This document shows positions 33,647 to 44,599 of a stretch of 64,000 nt of DNA, piece after piece. Positions within the stretch are counted from its first letter, which is position 1; every line of letters starts with the position of its first letter. The translations under genes were made by a program, and so were the position numbers. The notes beneath the pieces were generated by a model. It worked only from the letters and a program-made list of their open reading frames with translations. It made no database searches and was not told the origin of the DNA. Source of the DNA: Saururus chinensis (taxonomy: Eukaryota; Streptophyta; Magnoliopsida; Piperales; Saururaceae); contig CP141144.1 in NCBI GenBank assembly GCA_035235625.1, positions 30,935,014 through 30,999,013 on the forward strand. Direction: 5' to 3'.

Positions 33647-36600
33647 TGTAAGGACCCTCATCTCTAAACCAGTTTTGGTTTTCTTTAATTATGGGTTATC
33701 GTGAGATTAACGCGTTTTCTGATCTTATTCGGTGATTTCATAAAATAAATAGAGTTTGTGATGGTTTTAACCAAAATTAACTTCAATATTAGTGGTTTTA
33801 AGTAATTTTAGACCAAATGTGAATTTTTGGGATTTTTTGGAATTTTCACTATTTTCTCAAAAATTAGGGTTTTGGCGGGACCCCTGTGGGCCCAACCATC
33901 AAAAATTTTATTTTTGGGCCAAATGAACCTAGACATATACTTAATCAGTGCTTAAATTTGCAAAATAACTACTTTTAGCCTACTTTTCCTATTTACACCC
34001 CAAAACTTACCTATGCATACCCCAACCCTTACTATAAAAGGGAAGACCTGAGTCATTTCCATTTTTGGGAATAGGCTAAGGAAGGAGGGCTGGCCTAATC
34101 CCCACTTAGGCCCGAATTAGAAGCCAATTAAGGTAAGCTTGTTCTAATTAAGCACTAATCCTTGACTTTCTTCTTAATTTCTTCCAAATCTACCATTTTC
34201 CCCTTGATTCAATTCATTTTTGACCATCAAAAGCTACTGATTTGTGTTTTACTACAAACCCTAACATTCAAAATTCGATTTTTACTACCAACAAGCCCTA
34301 GATCTAAGATTTAATTAGGGATTTCTTGGGTAAATCGATTTCTATTAGAGTTTAATTCAAACTCATTGTGTTTTCAAGGATTTCAAGAAGGGTGACTCTT
34401 CAATCCGAGCTTAATCAAGTGCTGAGGTAATGGGTCTTCAAAATCTCTGTTCATCCATGGTAAAACTCTTCATTTTTGGCTTATTTCGAAATGGTTTGCT
34501 TGATTTGGTGTGTTAATGGTAAGATTAGAAAATGGAATTATTAATCCCGATTTCTTAGGGTTTTGCATTATTATGGTATGGTTTGATGTTCTGGAAGTCA
34601 AGAAGGACTTTTGATGATGATTAGGGTGTTAGATGTGGATTTGAAGTGTTATCAATGATGTTTTGGTTTGGATTTGCAAAAGAAAGAAGATGACTGTTCT
34701 GCCGTGTTGGCGATCGATCGGCCCTACAGGGCGTTCGATCGGCAACACTGCCGGAACGGCACTTTTCCAGTTCAGCCGATCAAATGGCCTGCTAGGCGAT
34801 CGAACGGCCGAACTGTAAATTTCAAAATTTCACGTTTAACCGATCGAACGGCCTGAAGGGTGATCGATCGGCTACACAGTAAATTGTATGTTGTGCATAT
34901 GATGTCTATTTTGATGATTCCACTTTAGCTTGCCAATTTTATATGAATGTGGAGTGCTTTAAGCTATGTTAGGCTACTGGAAATGCATGCTATTAAGTTT
35001 ATGGAGTTGAGATATATGCTTAGAGATGGTGGAATGACTTATATTTTGTGGTATGATGTTGGAATTGTCATCTTGAAATTATGAATGGTTGGGTTCTCAT
35101 TGTTAAGCATATTTTCAGTAGAACTATAATCTATTATTGGACTGATTTGTCATGATAGATTGTGGTTCATCGTGTGTGAATGTTGGTGAATGCCATGACT
35201 CAATGATGAAATGGGTGATGTTATATGTGTTTAGCCTTTGTGGTTGAGTTTTGAATTGAGATATGATTTCAACGATTCTTCTCCTATGATTTCCGCTGGG
35301 ATTCATGTTTAGATGGAAATTCACATGTGTAGTGTGGTAGTGAGTTTAATTTCAAGCATGTTGGCATGCATTATGTGAAATGCTTCTACTAGATACACAC
35401 ACATGTGGGGTTAAATGATGATGTTGAAGCTTGATATTGTGATTATGAATGATGCATTAGGGGCTAATGAGAGCACTTATCATGGATTAGGATTCATGTA
35501 TGCTTTGCCCACATATGTACCATGCTGCATGCATTATGAAAATGAATTTCCAATTGAGGCTTCATCGTGATTAATCGAATTTGACCGATTGGATGCAATG
35601 TGATGGAATTGTGTGCCGGATTGATCGAAAGTTGATTGGTCCGAAAGGACATATTTTGATTTGAGTTCCTGTGTGGAACGAGTGCACTCCCCGGGTTAAT
35701 TCTTGTTAAATGGAATGACATGTGGGGACGAGTTGTGTACTTGTCTTGCGGATTGTGAGAATGTTATTATGTGTGTCATCTAGACCCTGAGAATCCAGTG
35801 TGGTATGCCGTGTGCACCCCACTACCAAGTGTTTTAGGGTTCTCTGTGTGAGAACTCGGGCTCTTCCCTCCGCAGGAGATGTCCCTGGGCGAACACCCCT
35901 ACTCTAGATTCTCTGTGTGAGAATGGGACATCCTTGGCCAGGATCGTCCAGGGCGAGTAGTATTAGGGATTGACAACCCCGATCTTTCTTTAATTCTTGT
36001 GTAGAATTTTGGATCATGACACTCCTTCGTGGCCTTGCTCCCGTCTGTGTGACATTAATGTGTGATTACTCCTTGATGGAGGTTGATGTTGATGATATAA
36101 TGAATGTGGGAATATGTATGTTAGAGATACATCCATGCAGGTTGATGTTGATGATATAATGCATGTGGGAATATGTATGTTAGAGATACATCCATGCAGG
36201 TTGATGTTGATGATATAATGCATGTGGGAATATGTATGTTAGAGATACATCCATGTAGGTTGATGTTGATGTTATGCATGTGGAATATGTATGTTAAAGA
36301 TACATCCATGCAGGTTGATTATGCACTATGATGCAGTGTTAGGTGATATGTATATGTGATCAGAAAATGATGCACCATGTAATTCATTGATTTTGAATGA
36401 TTATATCGCTATGCTATCGCATTTTTCGATGTTGTTAGTGATGTTAAAACCATTGCTGAGTTTGTTAAACTCACCCCTCTTTGCGTGTTTTGATTTGGGG
36501 CTGCGTGGTGCGACACGCAGACAGACAAGATCGCCTCTTCGAGGAAAGGTCGGAGGTGGCTTGGATATGATCGTGGAGTTCTTTGTGTGGTTGATTTTCC

Positions 36601-36946
36601 TTAGTTATGCTGTTGTTCAGGACCTTTGTGTAGGGTTCTTGTTTTGGATTTATGTCATATTTTACAGTTGTCATGCTTATGACTCATTTTGAGCCGTGTG
36701 GGCTTTACTTAACTAAGCTTGTGGGTTTGAGATTGTTGTTTACTTTGTGATAAGCAACACCGTTTCCTTCCCTTTTATTTACTCTTGCTCAAAGGATTGT
36801 GCGCACTCCGTGTTTCTGTTAATCGCCTGTGGTTAGGGTTAAGTCTTCCGCTAGATCGTTTCTCAATCTTCACTTCGTCGCCCCCGCGCGCTTGACTGGC
36901 CCTTGAACCGGGTTCGGCTCGGGTCAGGCATCGCCGGGGCGTGACA
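33647..36946. mobile_element. 3.3-kb solo LTR inserted in the Copia gag
   Basis: It begins TGTAAGGACCCTC at 33,647 and ends GGGGCGTGACA at 36,946, TG...CA ends as in Gypsy LTRs. The flanking 5-mers are aaata (33,642-33,646) and gaata (36,947-36,951), matching at 4 of 5, consistent with a target duplication. The Copia gag reading resumes on both sides. It holds no polymerase domains, so it is a solo LTR left by recombination. Inside are a GATCGATCG-rich stretch (34,705-34,875) and a 59-bp tandem repeat. The strand is not settled from the sequence. Confidence 0.75.
36081..36316. repeat. Tandem repeat, period 59 bp, about four copies
   Basis: The phrase ggttgatgttgatgatataa recurs with starts at about 36,082, 36,141, 36,200 and 36,259, a spacing of exactly 59 bases. 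Each unit runs through 'gggaatatgtatgttagaga' and 'tacatccatg'. The middle two units are almost identical, and the last carries small deletions. Confidence 0.9.
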
Positions 36947-37680
36947 GAATAGGTCATCGACGGTCGTAGAGGGAGGTGGGGAGGAGGGATGGGAACCAGG
37001 GGCCAGACCGGATGTGGCCATGGAGTTACTAGGGGACGTCATAAGGAGGTTCTATGAGAGGCTTGTTGGAGGGGAGGGAGTGCAGAGGGGACCAAAGCAG
37101 GCCAAAGTAGGTGCAGAGGGACAACCGGAGGGAGGGCCATTGGAAAGGGAGGAGCTTTTTTGGTGGAAAAGGGGAGGCGACGGGCTGGAAGGGGGGAGTC
37201 TTTCTTGGTGAAAGGGCGAGGCCACAGGCTGGAAAGGGGGAAACTGGGATGGGTTGAGATCAGAACGGGGTGGCGCCAGTGGGAAAGGTGGGCGACGAGT
37301 AGATCTGGAGGGCGACTGTAGTGGGAGGAGTAGATTTGGAGGCCTGGAGGAGGCGAGCAGATCTAGAGCGGAAGGAGGCGAGCAGACTAGGAGGTGGCGC
37401 TGGTGAGGAAGGAGGCCAACGAAAGGATCTGGAGGAAGGCTGGATCGTGAGGAGGAGAGGATAGAACTAGAGGGAGGGAGCGGTGCCGGCAACAGAGGAG
37501 GTTCGGTGACGGGGAGAGCACATGACCGGAGAAGGGGAGGGGCTGGCGAGAGGACCGGCCGGTGAACGAGAGAGCGTTGGACGGGAGGGAGGGCTCCAGA
37601 GAGATCGCCGGATGGAAGAGTTGGCCGATAGACAGTTTCTGGAAAGGGAAGGAAGGATCAAGCCATTGGGTAGATGGGCT
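36947..37680 (-). pseudogene. 5' part of the Copia gag and leader
   Basis: GC-rich, purine-rich on the plus strand. The minus strand gives Pro/Ser-rich frames, interrupted, between the solo LTR and the primer-site-like sequence near 37,681-37,693. It should contain the gag start, but I cannot choose an initiation codon with confidence. Confidence 0.5.
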
Positions 37681-37693
37681 GTGATATCATGAG

Positions 37694-37869
37694 AATGAAT
37701 GGCCAAAGAAAGTATTACATAATACTATACAATGGTTTATAAATAAAAGTATGTATTTCTCATTGTGGAATACATAGGAGATACAAGCATATATTTCCCA
37801 TCAGGGAAAACACAAAGAGTGGATGTAGTGACACGTGGATGGAGGAGATGAGAAGAAGAGGGGAGTCCA
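37694..37869 (-). repeat. Copia 5' LTR (176 bp)
   Basis: Direct repeat of 29,319-29,498, preceded in element sense by the plastid-derived sequence starting near 37,870 and followed by the primer-site-like tgatatcacagcc. Confidence 0.75.
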
Positions 37870-37873
37870 GTTT

Positions 37874-37980
37874 CCATTTCAAATGCATATCCCATTTTTG
37901 TGCAGAAAAGTTATGAAAATCCACGACAAGAAATTGGGCACATTGTATGTGTTGATTGCCATTTAGCTAATAAACTAGAT
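37874..37980 (+). pseudogene. petA: Plastid petA fragment (first copy)
   Basis: The sequence encodes the beginning of mature cytochrome f, readable as '[20 protein letters not shown]'. This includes the CxxCH haem-binding motif that attaches the haem in the cytochrome b6f complex. It is almost the same as 38,349-38,460, though here it stops shortly after the haem motif and joins an rbcL piece. It is a nuclear copy of plastid DNA and non-functional. Confidence 0.85.
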
Positions 37981-37987
37981 AGACATA

Positions 37988-38102
37988 CAGTTTTGTTGGT
38001 TTGGTACGTGATGATTTTATTCAAATTGACCAAAGCTGCAGTATTTATTTTACTCAAGATTGGGTCTCTATGCCAGGTGCTTTGCATGTAGTTTCTGGGG
38101 GT
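37988..38102 (+). pseudogene. rbcL: Plastid rbcL fragment
   Basis: The plus strand reads '[10 protein letters not shown]' followed by '[20 protein letters not shown]', the end of the active-site barrel region of the Rubisco large subunit (about residues 320-370 of the usual 475-residue protein). Only about 38 residues are present and the frame ends in a stop soon after. It lies directly between two copies of petA sequence, an arrangement not found in plastid genomes, so the insertion is rearranged. Confidence 0.85.
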
Positions 38103-38348
38103 ATGTCCCCATAGAGTAAGAGTAGGTGCAAACTCCCAATTTGTGACCCACCATACAATCTGTTATATAAATAGGTAAATGTTCCTTTCCATTATGGCAA
38201 ATGCATGGTTAAAATATCTAAATAAATAAAAAACAGAGAAAATTGGAGCCAAGACAAGCCTCCTCTCTGATTTTGTTATGATTATTATTAGATAGAAATT
38301 TCATATATCCATTTTTTATTTTATATTTTCATTTTCTTTTAACATGAC
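38103..38348. other. Spacer within the plastid-derived mosaic
   Basis: Includes 'caatctgttatataaatagg', which looks like non-coding organelle sequence, but I could not assign it to a named plastid region. The rest is AT-rich. Confidence 0.35.
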
Positions 38349-38747
38349 ATTTCCATTTCAAATGCATATCCCATTTTTGTGCAACAAAGTTATGAAAATC
38401 CACGATAAGAAATTGGGCATATTGTATATGTCTGATTGCCATTTAGCTAATAAACAAGTAGATATTGAGGTTCCACAAGCAGTACTCCCAAATATTGTAT
38501 TTGAAGCAGTTGTTTGAATCCCTTATGATTCACAATTGAAACAAGCTCTTGCTAATGGTAAAATAAAGAGGGGTTTGAATGCAGGGGCAGTTCTTATTTT
38601 ACTTGAGAGATGCAAATTAGCTCTACCCGATCTTATCTCTCTCAAGATTAAAGAAAATGTGGGCATTCTCTCTTTTTATAGCTATCACCCTAATAAAAGA
38701 AATATTCTTGTAATAGGTCCTCTTCCTGGTCAAAAAATTATTGCCAA
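38349..38747 (+). pseudogene. petA: Plastid petA fragment (second, longer copy)
   Basis: Encodes the N-terminal half of cytochrome f: a CHLAN haem site with the first Cys changed, then '[19 protein letters not shown]', '[20 protein letters not shown]', and '[12 protein letters not shown]'. An in-frame TGA replaces the Arg codon after EAVV, and frameshifts precede the haem site. About 130 of the usual ~320 residues are present. It is a decayed nuclear copy and joins directly to psbE sequence. Confidence 0.9.
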
Positions 38748-38757
38748 TTTCTTTTTT

Positions 38758-38930
38758 GAAAATAGAGATACATCTATATACTTGATTCATATATCATGTA
38801 CCTACAGACAATTAGCTTCCCTATTCATTGTGGGTTGGTTATTTGTCAGCACAGGTTTAGCTTATGATGTGTTTGGAAGTCCTCAGCTAAATGAGTATTT
38901 CACATAGAGTCGACAAGGTATTACATTTCA
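38758..38930 (+). pseudogene. psbE: Plastid psbE fragment
   Basis: Reads '[19 protein letters not shown]' then 'NEYFT', stop, 'SRQGI'. This is the transmembrane helix and lumenal start of the cytochrome b559 alpha subunit of photosystem II. The usual SIRYWVIHSI segment before it has diverged, and the end of the gene is replaced by other sequence. In plastid genomes psbE lies on the strand opposite petA. Here both read the same way and abut, so an inversion or separate joining occurred. Confidence 0.88.
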
Positions 38931-39185
38931 TAGAATTAGAAGAACTACTTCTATTAGACAAACTCATAAAGGAGTACCCCAAAAGACAGATAAAAAAGCT
39001 TCATATAATCTACAAAGAAACAATCAAATTGGTGATAATACAAAACATCGGGATATAGCTATTTTGCTATCCACCTATCCCATATTCTACTGCAGTTCCA
39101 TTTGCAGCAACAGAGTGCGCCCCCATGTTGCCACACAGGAGGGGCATGGGGATGTCAAAAGGGGGATCCTATCAACTTGTTCCAA
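38931..39185. other. Unassigned DNA after the plastid mosaic
   Basis: Part of it (38,935-39,090) may be further organelle-derived sequence by its base composition, but I recognise no gene in it. Confidence 0.3.
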
Positions 39186-39189
39186 CCAA

Positions 39190-39540
39190 AGTATAACATC
39201 CCCTTTGTCTGCTCCCCATACCTCATAGAGACTACGTCAAGCATATCTTTTGTAGTCTTAAACTTCTAAAAAAGCCTCTCTATCTTTATCTCCATGAATG
39301 CCAAAATAGTGGATCTAACCTTGTTATCAGCATCCTTCAGCTTTTCATAAGCTTTCTTCTAAGCAGCAGTGCAATTCTTTAGGCAGGGCTCAATGACTTA
39401 CTCCATGACATAAGCCAAGTCAAAGAGAGTAAAGATATGGTGTATCATCCTCTTCCACACTAAATAATTGTCTGCATTCAACTTTTCAGTCTTCCCCAAC
39501 TCAGAAGTTACCATTTTTTATGCCATAATGGACGAAAATT
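39190..39540 (-). pseudogene. Copia gag remnant
   Basis: The minus strand gives 'ELGKTEKLNADNYLVWKRMI', then 'AYEKLKDADNKVRSTILAF', 'IERLF' and 'FKTTKDMLDVVSMRYGEQTK'. This is the same UBN2-type capsid domain as the plus-strand copy at 20,840. Stops in place of several residues show decay. The element reads leftwards, with its primer site and LTR to the right. Confidence 0.8.
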
Positions 39541-40429
39541 AACTACAAAACAAGACAATGCCACAAAGGAATAAATACCACAAGATGGCCAGATATTACT
39601 TTATGTATTTGACTTATTCTAAATCACATCAAGGAACAAGTATGTTCTATGGTGAAAGAAATAATATAATTTCATATAATCTAGACAAATCACATGGATG
39701 TGAGTAGTCTAAACTACCTTTTTTACCCCTAAAGGTAAGTTTAATCTAATATGTAATTACTTATGCCAATATGTATTGCTACCCCTTAGGAAAATAGAAT
39801 AGCAAGAAAACACATTAATATTGCTTAAAAATAACATTTCTATCCAAGGAAAAGATTATATAAAATTACCAAAATGGCCCTAGGGCTAGTTAAGTCTTTT
39901 CACCCTTATGATCACCCCAAACCCAAACACTTCAATCAATCAAATAGTACCTAAAAATGCATGAATTATTATTTTCTATTTTTGGGACAGAAAATAAACA
40001 TGCACGAGAAATTACCCTTATGGATTGTCCAAAAATGCCCATAGGGCTAGTTTGGTCAATTTCTACTAATTTCTAATCCAAATAATTAATTAAGCATACA
40101 CAATAAAATTTATTATTCAGTATAGATAAGAAAACAAGTATATGCATATAGAGTGAATAGGAATTTTATTTTTGCACACAAAAACACAAGGGGCGAATTT
40201 ATGGTATTTCCCCTAGGTTTTGCCAATGCCCAAGAAGATTATTAAAAACAAAAATTCCAGAAAGGTAATAATGTGAATTAATAGTAAATTTAAAATTTAA
40301 ATCTAATCATAAAAGCCCTATCGTGGATCAAGCATAGAGAAGTAATTTTGGGTTTCTCCAATTTTGCACACACAAATCCTAAATCGGGTAAAACAATTCA
40401 ACTTTTTATCAAATTAGCGACCAAAACTT
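39541..40429 (-). other. Copia leader between primer site and gag
   Basis: AT-rich non-coding leader with repeated phrases such as 'ccaaaatggccctagggcta'. Close to the primer site it parallels the leader after 13,265, which links the two elements. Confidence 0.55.
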
Positions 40430-40450
40430 CCAAACTGGGCTCTGATACCA
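40430..40450 (-). other. Primer-binding site (initiator-tRNA-Met type)
   Basis: On the minus strand this reads TGGTATCAGAGCCCAGTTTGG (21 bases at these positions), whose first 13 bases are complementary to the 3' end of plant initiator tRNA-Met, the usual Copia primer. It starts one base after the LTR end. Confidence 0.85.
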
Positions 40451-40451
40451 C

Positions 40452-43400
40452 TGATGAGTGGTGTACCAATGGAAGCATGTGGTGGGAAGAGCCCTAGGTG
40501 GCACCTATAATAAAAATAAAATCTTTAAAACAATATCTCTAGACAATCAAATGAATAAAGGCATTCATAAACAATAATCCATGAATGAGGTAATTAATCA
40601 AATATAATAGAATAAAGGAGTGATACAAACTTACCTTTGGGGCTGATCAGCCCATGGACGCTTTAATCCTTCACGACCGAGATTTTTAAAAGCTTTTCTA
40701 AAATTATATGAACAGCAGTCACAAAGTTTTTACTTTTTTTCTTAAATACAAAACAAACCATTCAATTAAATATCCATGTCATGATAATTGGGGTTCACAA
40801 ATGCGAATATCAAATCATATGATATTATTACACATCTTCAAATTCAATAAGAACAACTCATCCATCTAAGTACAAGTTCATCAACCGACTGAAAATAAAT
40901 AACTAAGTTGACTCTCACACTAATGAAACACTTACATACCAGAGTTGCAGAAACGCAAAAACTTCTTCTTGTGCTAGCTTGTTTTGGTCTTACATGTCAT
41001 TGCCTAGAGAATCTGCAACTAACCAAACCAAGCGACCACAACAATAACAATGTAATCTCTCCGCCTTCAAGAGAAGAGCTTCCTTAAGGACAAAAGATTT
41101 TATTAACATATTTCGGATCAGGCCAACATCACCCAATGTTTTCAACAAGATTAGATCCAAATGTAGTTCTGTCTAAAAACTACACTATACTAAGAAGTAT
41201 AACATCACCCATGCAATGCTTAAGTATTTTAAAGAAACCTACATTTTATGCAAGTCCTTTAATCGTTCCACTTGTCTAATTAACAAGCAATATCAAACAA
41301 TGTTATTAATTATCTCATAACCCTTGTTCAATAATTAATACTAACAAATCTGTATTCACTCAAAGATAACTTGCCCATCAAGAAATCTCTAGACATAGGA
41401 CTCTAACATGCAAAACATCAATATACTAGGACACATGTAAAGTAATATACAGAGTACTGAATATAACATAACTCAAAAACATGGGTTGACCTTTAACCGA
41501 TAAAGACCAACACAATGCACAAATCAATGGACACCGTACAGGAAACAATGCACTAATTGTTACCTAAAAATACTGACTCACGTTCAAAGGAATAATTGTA
41601 TGCTAACAGAAATCCTAGCATCTTTAAAGATCCACTTGGATCAGCCATGGGCCTAGCAATGTAGGTACCAACTGTGCTCATGGACACACTGGCCGGTAGT
41701 AGATGAGCCTTTCATGATGCTCAAAAACCTGGTTTGCGCATTTGCAGGGATCCATCATCCCAAAAGAACGGAGATCACAAAGGTCTGAAAGATTACCGCA
41801 ATGCTATTATAAGAAATCCTACCATCTCTAGAGATCCAATTGGATCAGCCATGGGCCTAGAGATGTAGGTACCAACTCTGCTCATGGACATACTGACCGA
41901 AGGTAGATGAGCCTTCCATATAGCTCAAAACCTGGTTTCCGCATTTGCAGGGATCCATCTTCCCAAAGGTGTCGAGGCCATAAAGGCTTAAATATCTGCC
42001 ATGGCTATTACTGTGAGCTTAAACTTTGACTCAGAGAACATCCCATGACCACCCTTGGTTCATTAACCAAGGAAAAATTCTATGTCAGGGCCCCGTTCAC
42101 TCCATGAACTGGTCCCAATCCTAGGGAGGGTATTTTAGTCATTATCTTGATTAAGTGTTCTTACCCCAATCCAATGATGACCAAAATCTCTTGATTAGTC
42201 TTTATTAACCTTAATTTACTAATATAATTTAACACAACAATAATAAATGCAAGCATCAGAACAATCAAAATATATAATATGCGGTCACACAAGTGCATAA
42301 ATAATAAACGGAAGCCTGTTGCGCTCATTCATAGAGCCAGGGCTCAATGAATCCAATCCCGAGAGTGTAAACAACTCTAATGCATCACGCGAATTACGTA
42401 TATAATACTCTAGTTGATCGATATACTAGGTTGCAGACATGCGTAATTCGCTACCTTAAACCCTGAGAATTAGGGTTCTTCCCCTTATTTCTTATGACAC
42501 TGTGACCTATCAAGGTCTTCATGTCACTTGCGTTTCACACCCCTTCATTTTGAAGCCATTTAACATCACTAGAGCATACCCTAACGCTTAGTAGTTAGGT
42601 TATTTGTTTTGGCATAAAAGGAACATACTGCCCTTAAGGGCATTAGGGTAATTCTACCACCTAGTGTATGGTACTCTCCCTTAGGTCATTTGATCATCTT
42701 ACTACCCTTTTATTTATTTTAAGTCACAATATCTTCTCAGGAGGCTCCACTCTGTCCTGCGCTTCCATTTACACAAAACATGAGCGGGTCCACTCAAAGG
42801 GGCATTTTTGTCATTTAGTTTAAGGTCTTATTGAAATCCAGTGGGTCCAAAATTGAAATTAAGGGTACTACTTAACTTCATGGACTCTGTGTAATTTTTC
42901 AAGCGTGTGACGGGGTTGTGAACCCCTTAAACTGACCTATGTTGACTTAACTGTTTACAATTAACCCTAGGGGCAAGACAGTCAATTATCCACTCATTGG
43001 AATTTTTCCTCACTAGTTTTGCATATATTTATTTTACCCATTAAACTCTCACTCAGAATTTTCCAAATTTTTAAGATCACTCATAGGCTACTGAATCGGA
43101 GCCCCAAAGTTGGGTAAGTGAATATCTCACAATGATTTAACTACAAGGGTAAAATAGTTATTTTACAGTCTCTAGAATTTTTTCCAAGTCTGAAACTTGG
43201 TCAGATTACTCCCATGCTTCTCAAGGTCCAATAGAAATTTTCTAGAAATTGTTTGACACTTATCTCCCTAAACGGGACATGATTCGACCCTTCAATCATT
43301 TCTTTATTTTTCAAACTAGACCGGTTTGGTTTGGGTCGACTGTTGCGGGTCGTCTTCCCCGCATCCAGCCAGAGGAGTATTAGGTGAATATGCCTCTGGC

Positions 43401-44206
43401 GGCACCACCCCTGGCCGCCGCGTCGGGGCAGTGGTCTGGGCTCCACCAGATCGCTGCCAGGTAGTGATCCCAGTGGGGCTGGCCCTTGCCACCGCCCGGT
43501 GGCCAGCTATGTCCAAAGACACCTTTTTTTTTAAGTTGGTGTTGTTCGTGCAATGGCTGGCAGTCACCATGGAGGGTTGCTGTCGTCCTATGATTTCAGT
43601 GGCCTGGATCTTGTCTTTGGCTGATGGCCACCATCCACCGCACCATACAGAGCCACTACGTCCTTTCTGTTTTTTTTAATATTTTCTGTTAAACGACTGC
43701 CACCGTCGTGGATAATGCCACCATGGCCAGGGTAGCTCCGATTAGGGTCAGTGCACCCTCCCGAATTAGGTCCAACCCCTAGCAGTCGGTTGATGGCCAG
43801 CCGATGACTGGCTAGAAGTCAGAAAACAAACTACAGTTGGATTGTAGAACTCCTTTAATGGAGTTCCCTAGCCCTTGCTTTGATGCTTCTTGGTGATGCA
43901 ACAATCGTCAAGAAGTCTGCCAAGAGAGGAGAACCACGAGGGAGAGGGAAGAGAGGGAGCAACCAACCCTCTCTCTTTTTTCTATCTAGTTTTTCGGGCA
44001 AAACACAATGAGGGATAGAGGAGAAAGAGATGGTTAAGAGAGAGGGACGTGATGGGGGAGAGAAAATAGGAGGGGGGACATGATGGACTCCTCTCCCCTT
44101 TCTCATTAGGTCTCTTTTAAGTCGATCTTCTATCCTCACCCTACACGGGCCTTATTATATGGTCCTCCAATATGAATTCTACTAGATTAAACTAGAGGGT
44201 CTTACA
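40452..44206 (-). repeat. Candidate long LTR (about 3.75 kb) of the Copia element
   Basis: On the minus strand the segment would begin TGTAAGACCCTC (44,206) and end ...CACTCATCA (40,452), one base before the primer site. The right boundary is supported by the primer site, the left by a typical LTR start word. An LTR this long is unusual for Copia, so the block may be a shorter LTR plus other insertions. It includes a tandem duplication (41,611-42,009) and a GC-rich stretch at 43,320-44,150 with no recognised coding content. Confidence 0.45.
41611..42009. repeat. Tandem duplication, period about 204 bp
   Basis: The block starting aatcctagcatct (41,611) recurs starting aatcctaccatct (41,815). 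Shared stretches include 'ggatcagccatgggccta', 'gtaggtaccaact', 'gctcatggaca' and 'gcatttgcagggatccatc'. Two copies. Confidence 0.9.
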
Positions 44207-44599
44207 AAATAAGAGTGGGCTTTGATTCTCTTAGCAAATTGAGGCTTGGGCCCCCTACACATGTCAAGCCTAGGACAGGGTGGACCCCTCACTAACCACA
44301 GTTCGACCAATGATACTAATTCATAAGTCAAGTCCGACAAAGTAAATATGTGCACCCTAGTCACATGACTAGTGTACGTGTGTGATGAAAATGGGTCCCA
44401 ATAGAATATGTGTTAGGATGGTTGGTGTAGGTTAGACGTGACCGCCCCACTATCCTTGGATCCCATAGTCCGTACTGGCTCACCTGAACTTCGAACAAAA
44501 GTGGACTAAATGGGCATGAGCCCATACCATAGTCCAATAATATCATGCTCCTCGGATGTCTTCAATATCCCATACACTTTATGCTAATAATATAGTTCT

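Larger units (their letters stand above)
29319..37869 (-). mobile_element. Copia LTR retrotransposon, split by a solo LTR
   Basis: Two short direct repeats bound it, about 29,319-29,498 (3' LTR) and 37,694-37,869 (5' LTR). They share 'ggccaaag', 'gtatgtatttc', 'ggagatacaagcat' and 'gtagtgacacgtggatgga'. Next to the 5' LTR, a minus-strand primer-site-like tgatatcacagcc (about 37,681-37,693) is present. Gag, protease, integrase, reverse transcriptase and RNase H remnants follow in Copia order on the minus strand. Without the inserted 3.3-kb solo LTR the element is about 5.25 kb, normal for Copia. No convincing 5-bp target duplication was found. Confidence 0.88.

Noticed and set aside
38536-38907. 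A 123-residue open frame as a single new plus-strand gene
   Set aside because: It is an accidental fusion of plastid petA and psbE fragments, each recognisable by its conserved blocks.
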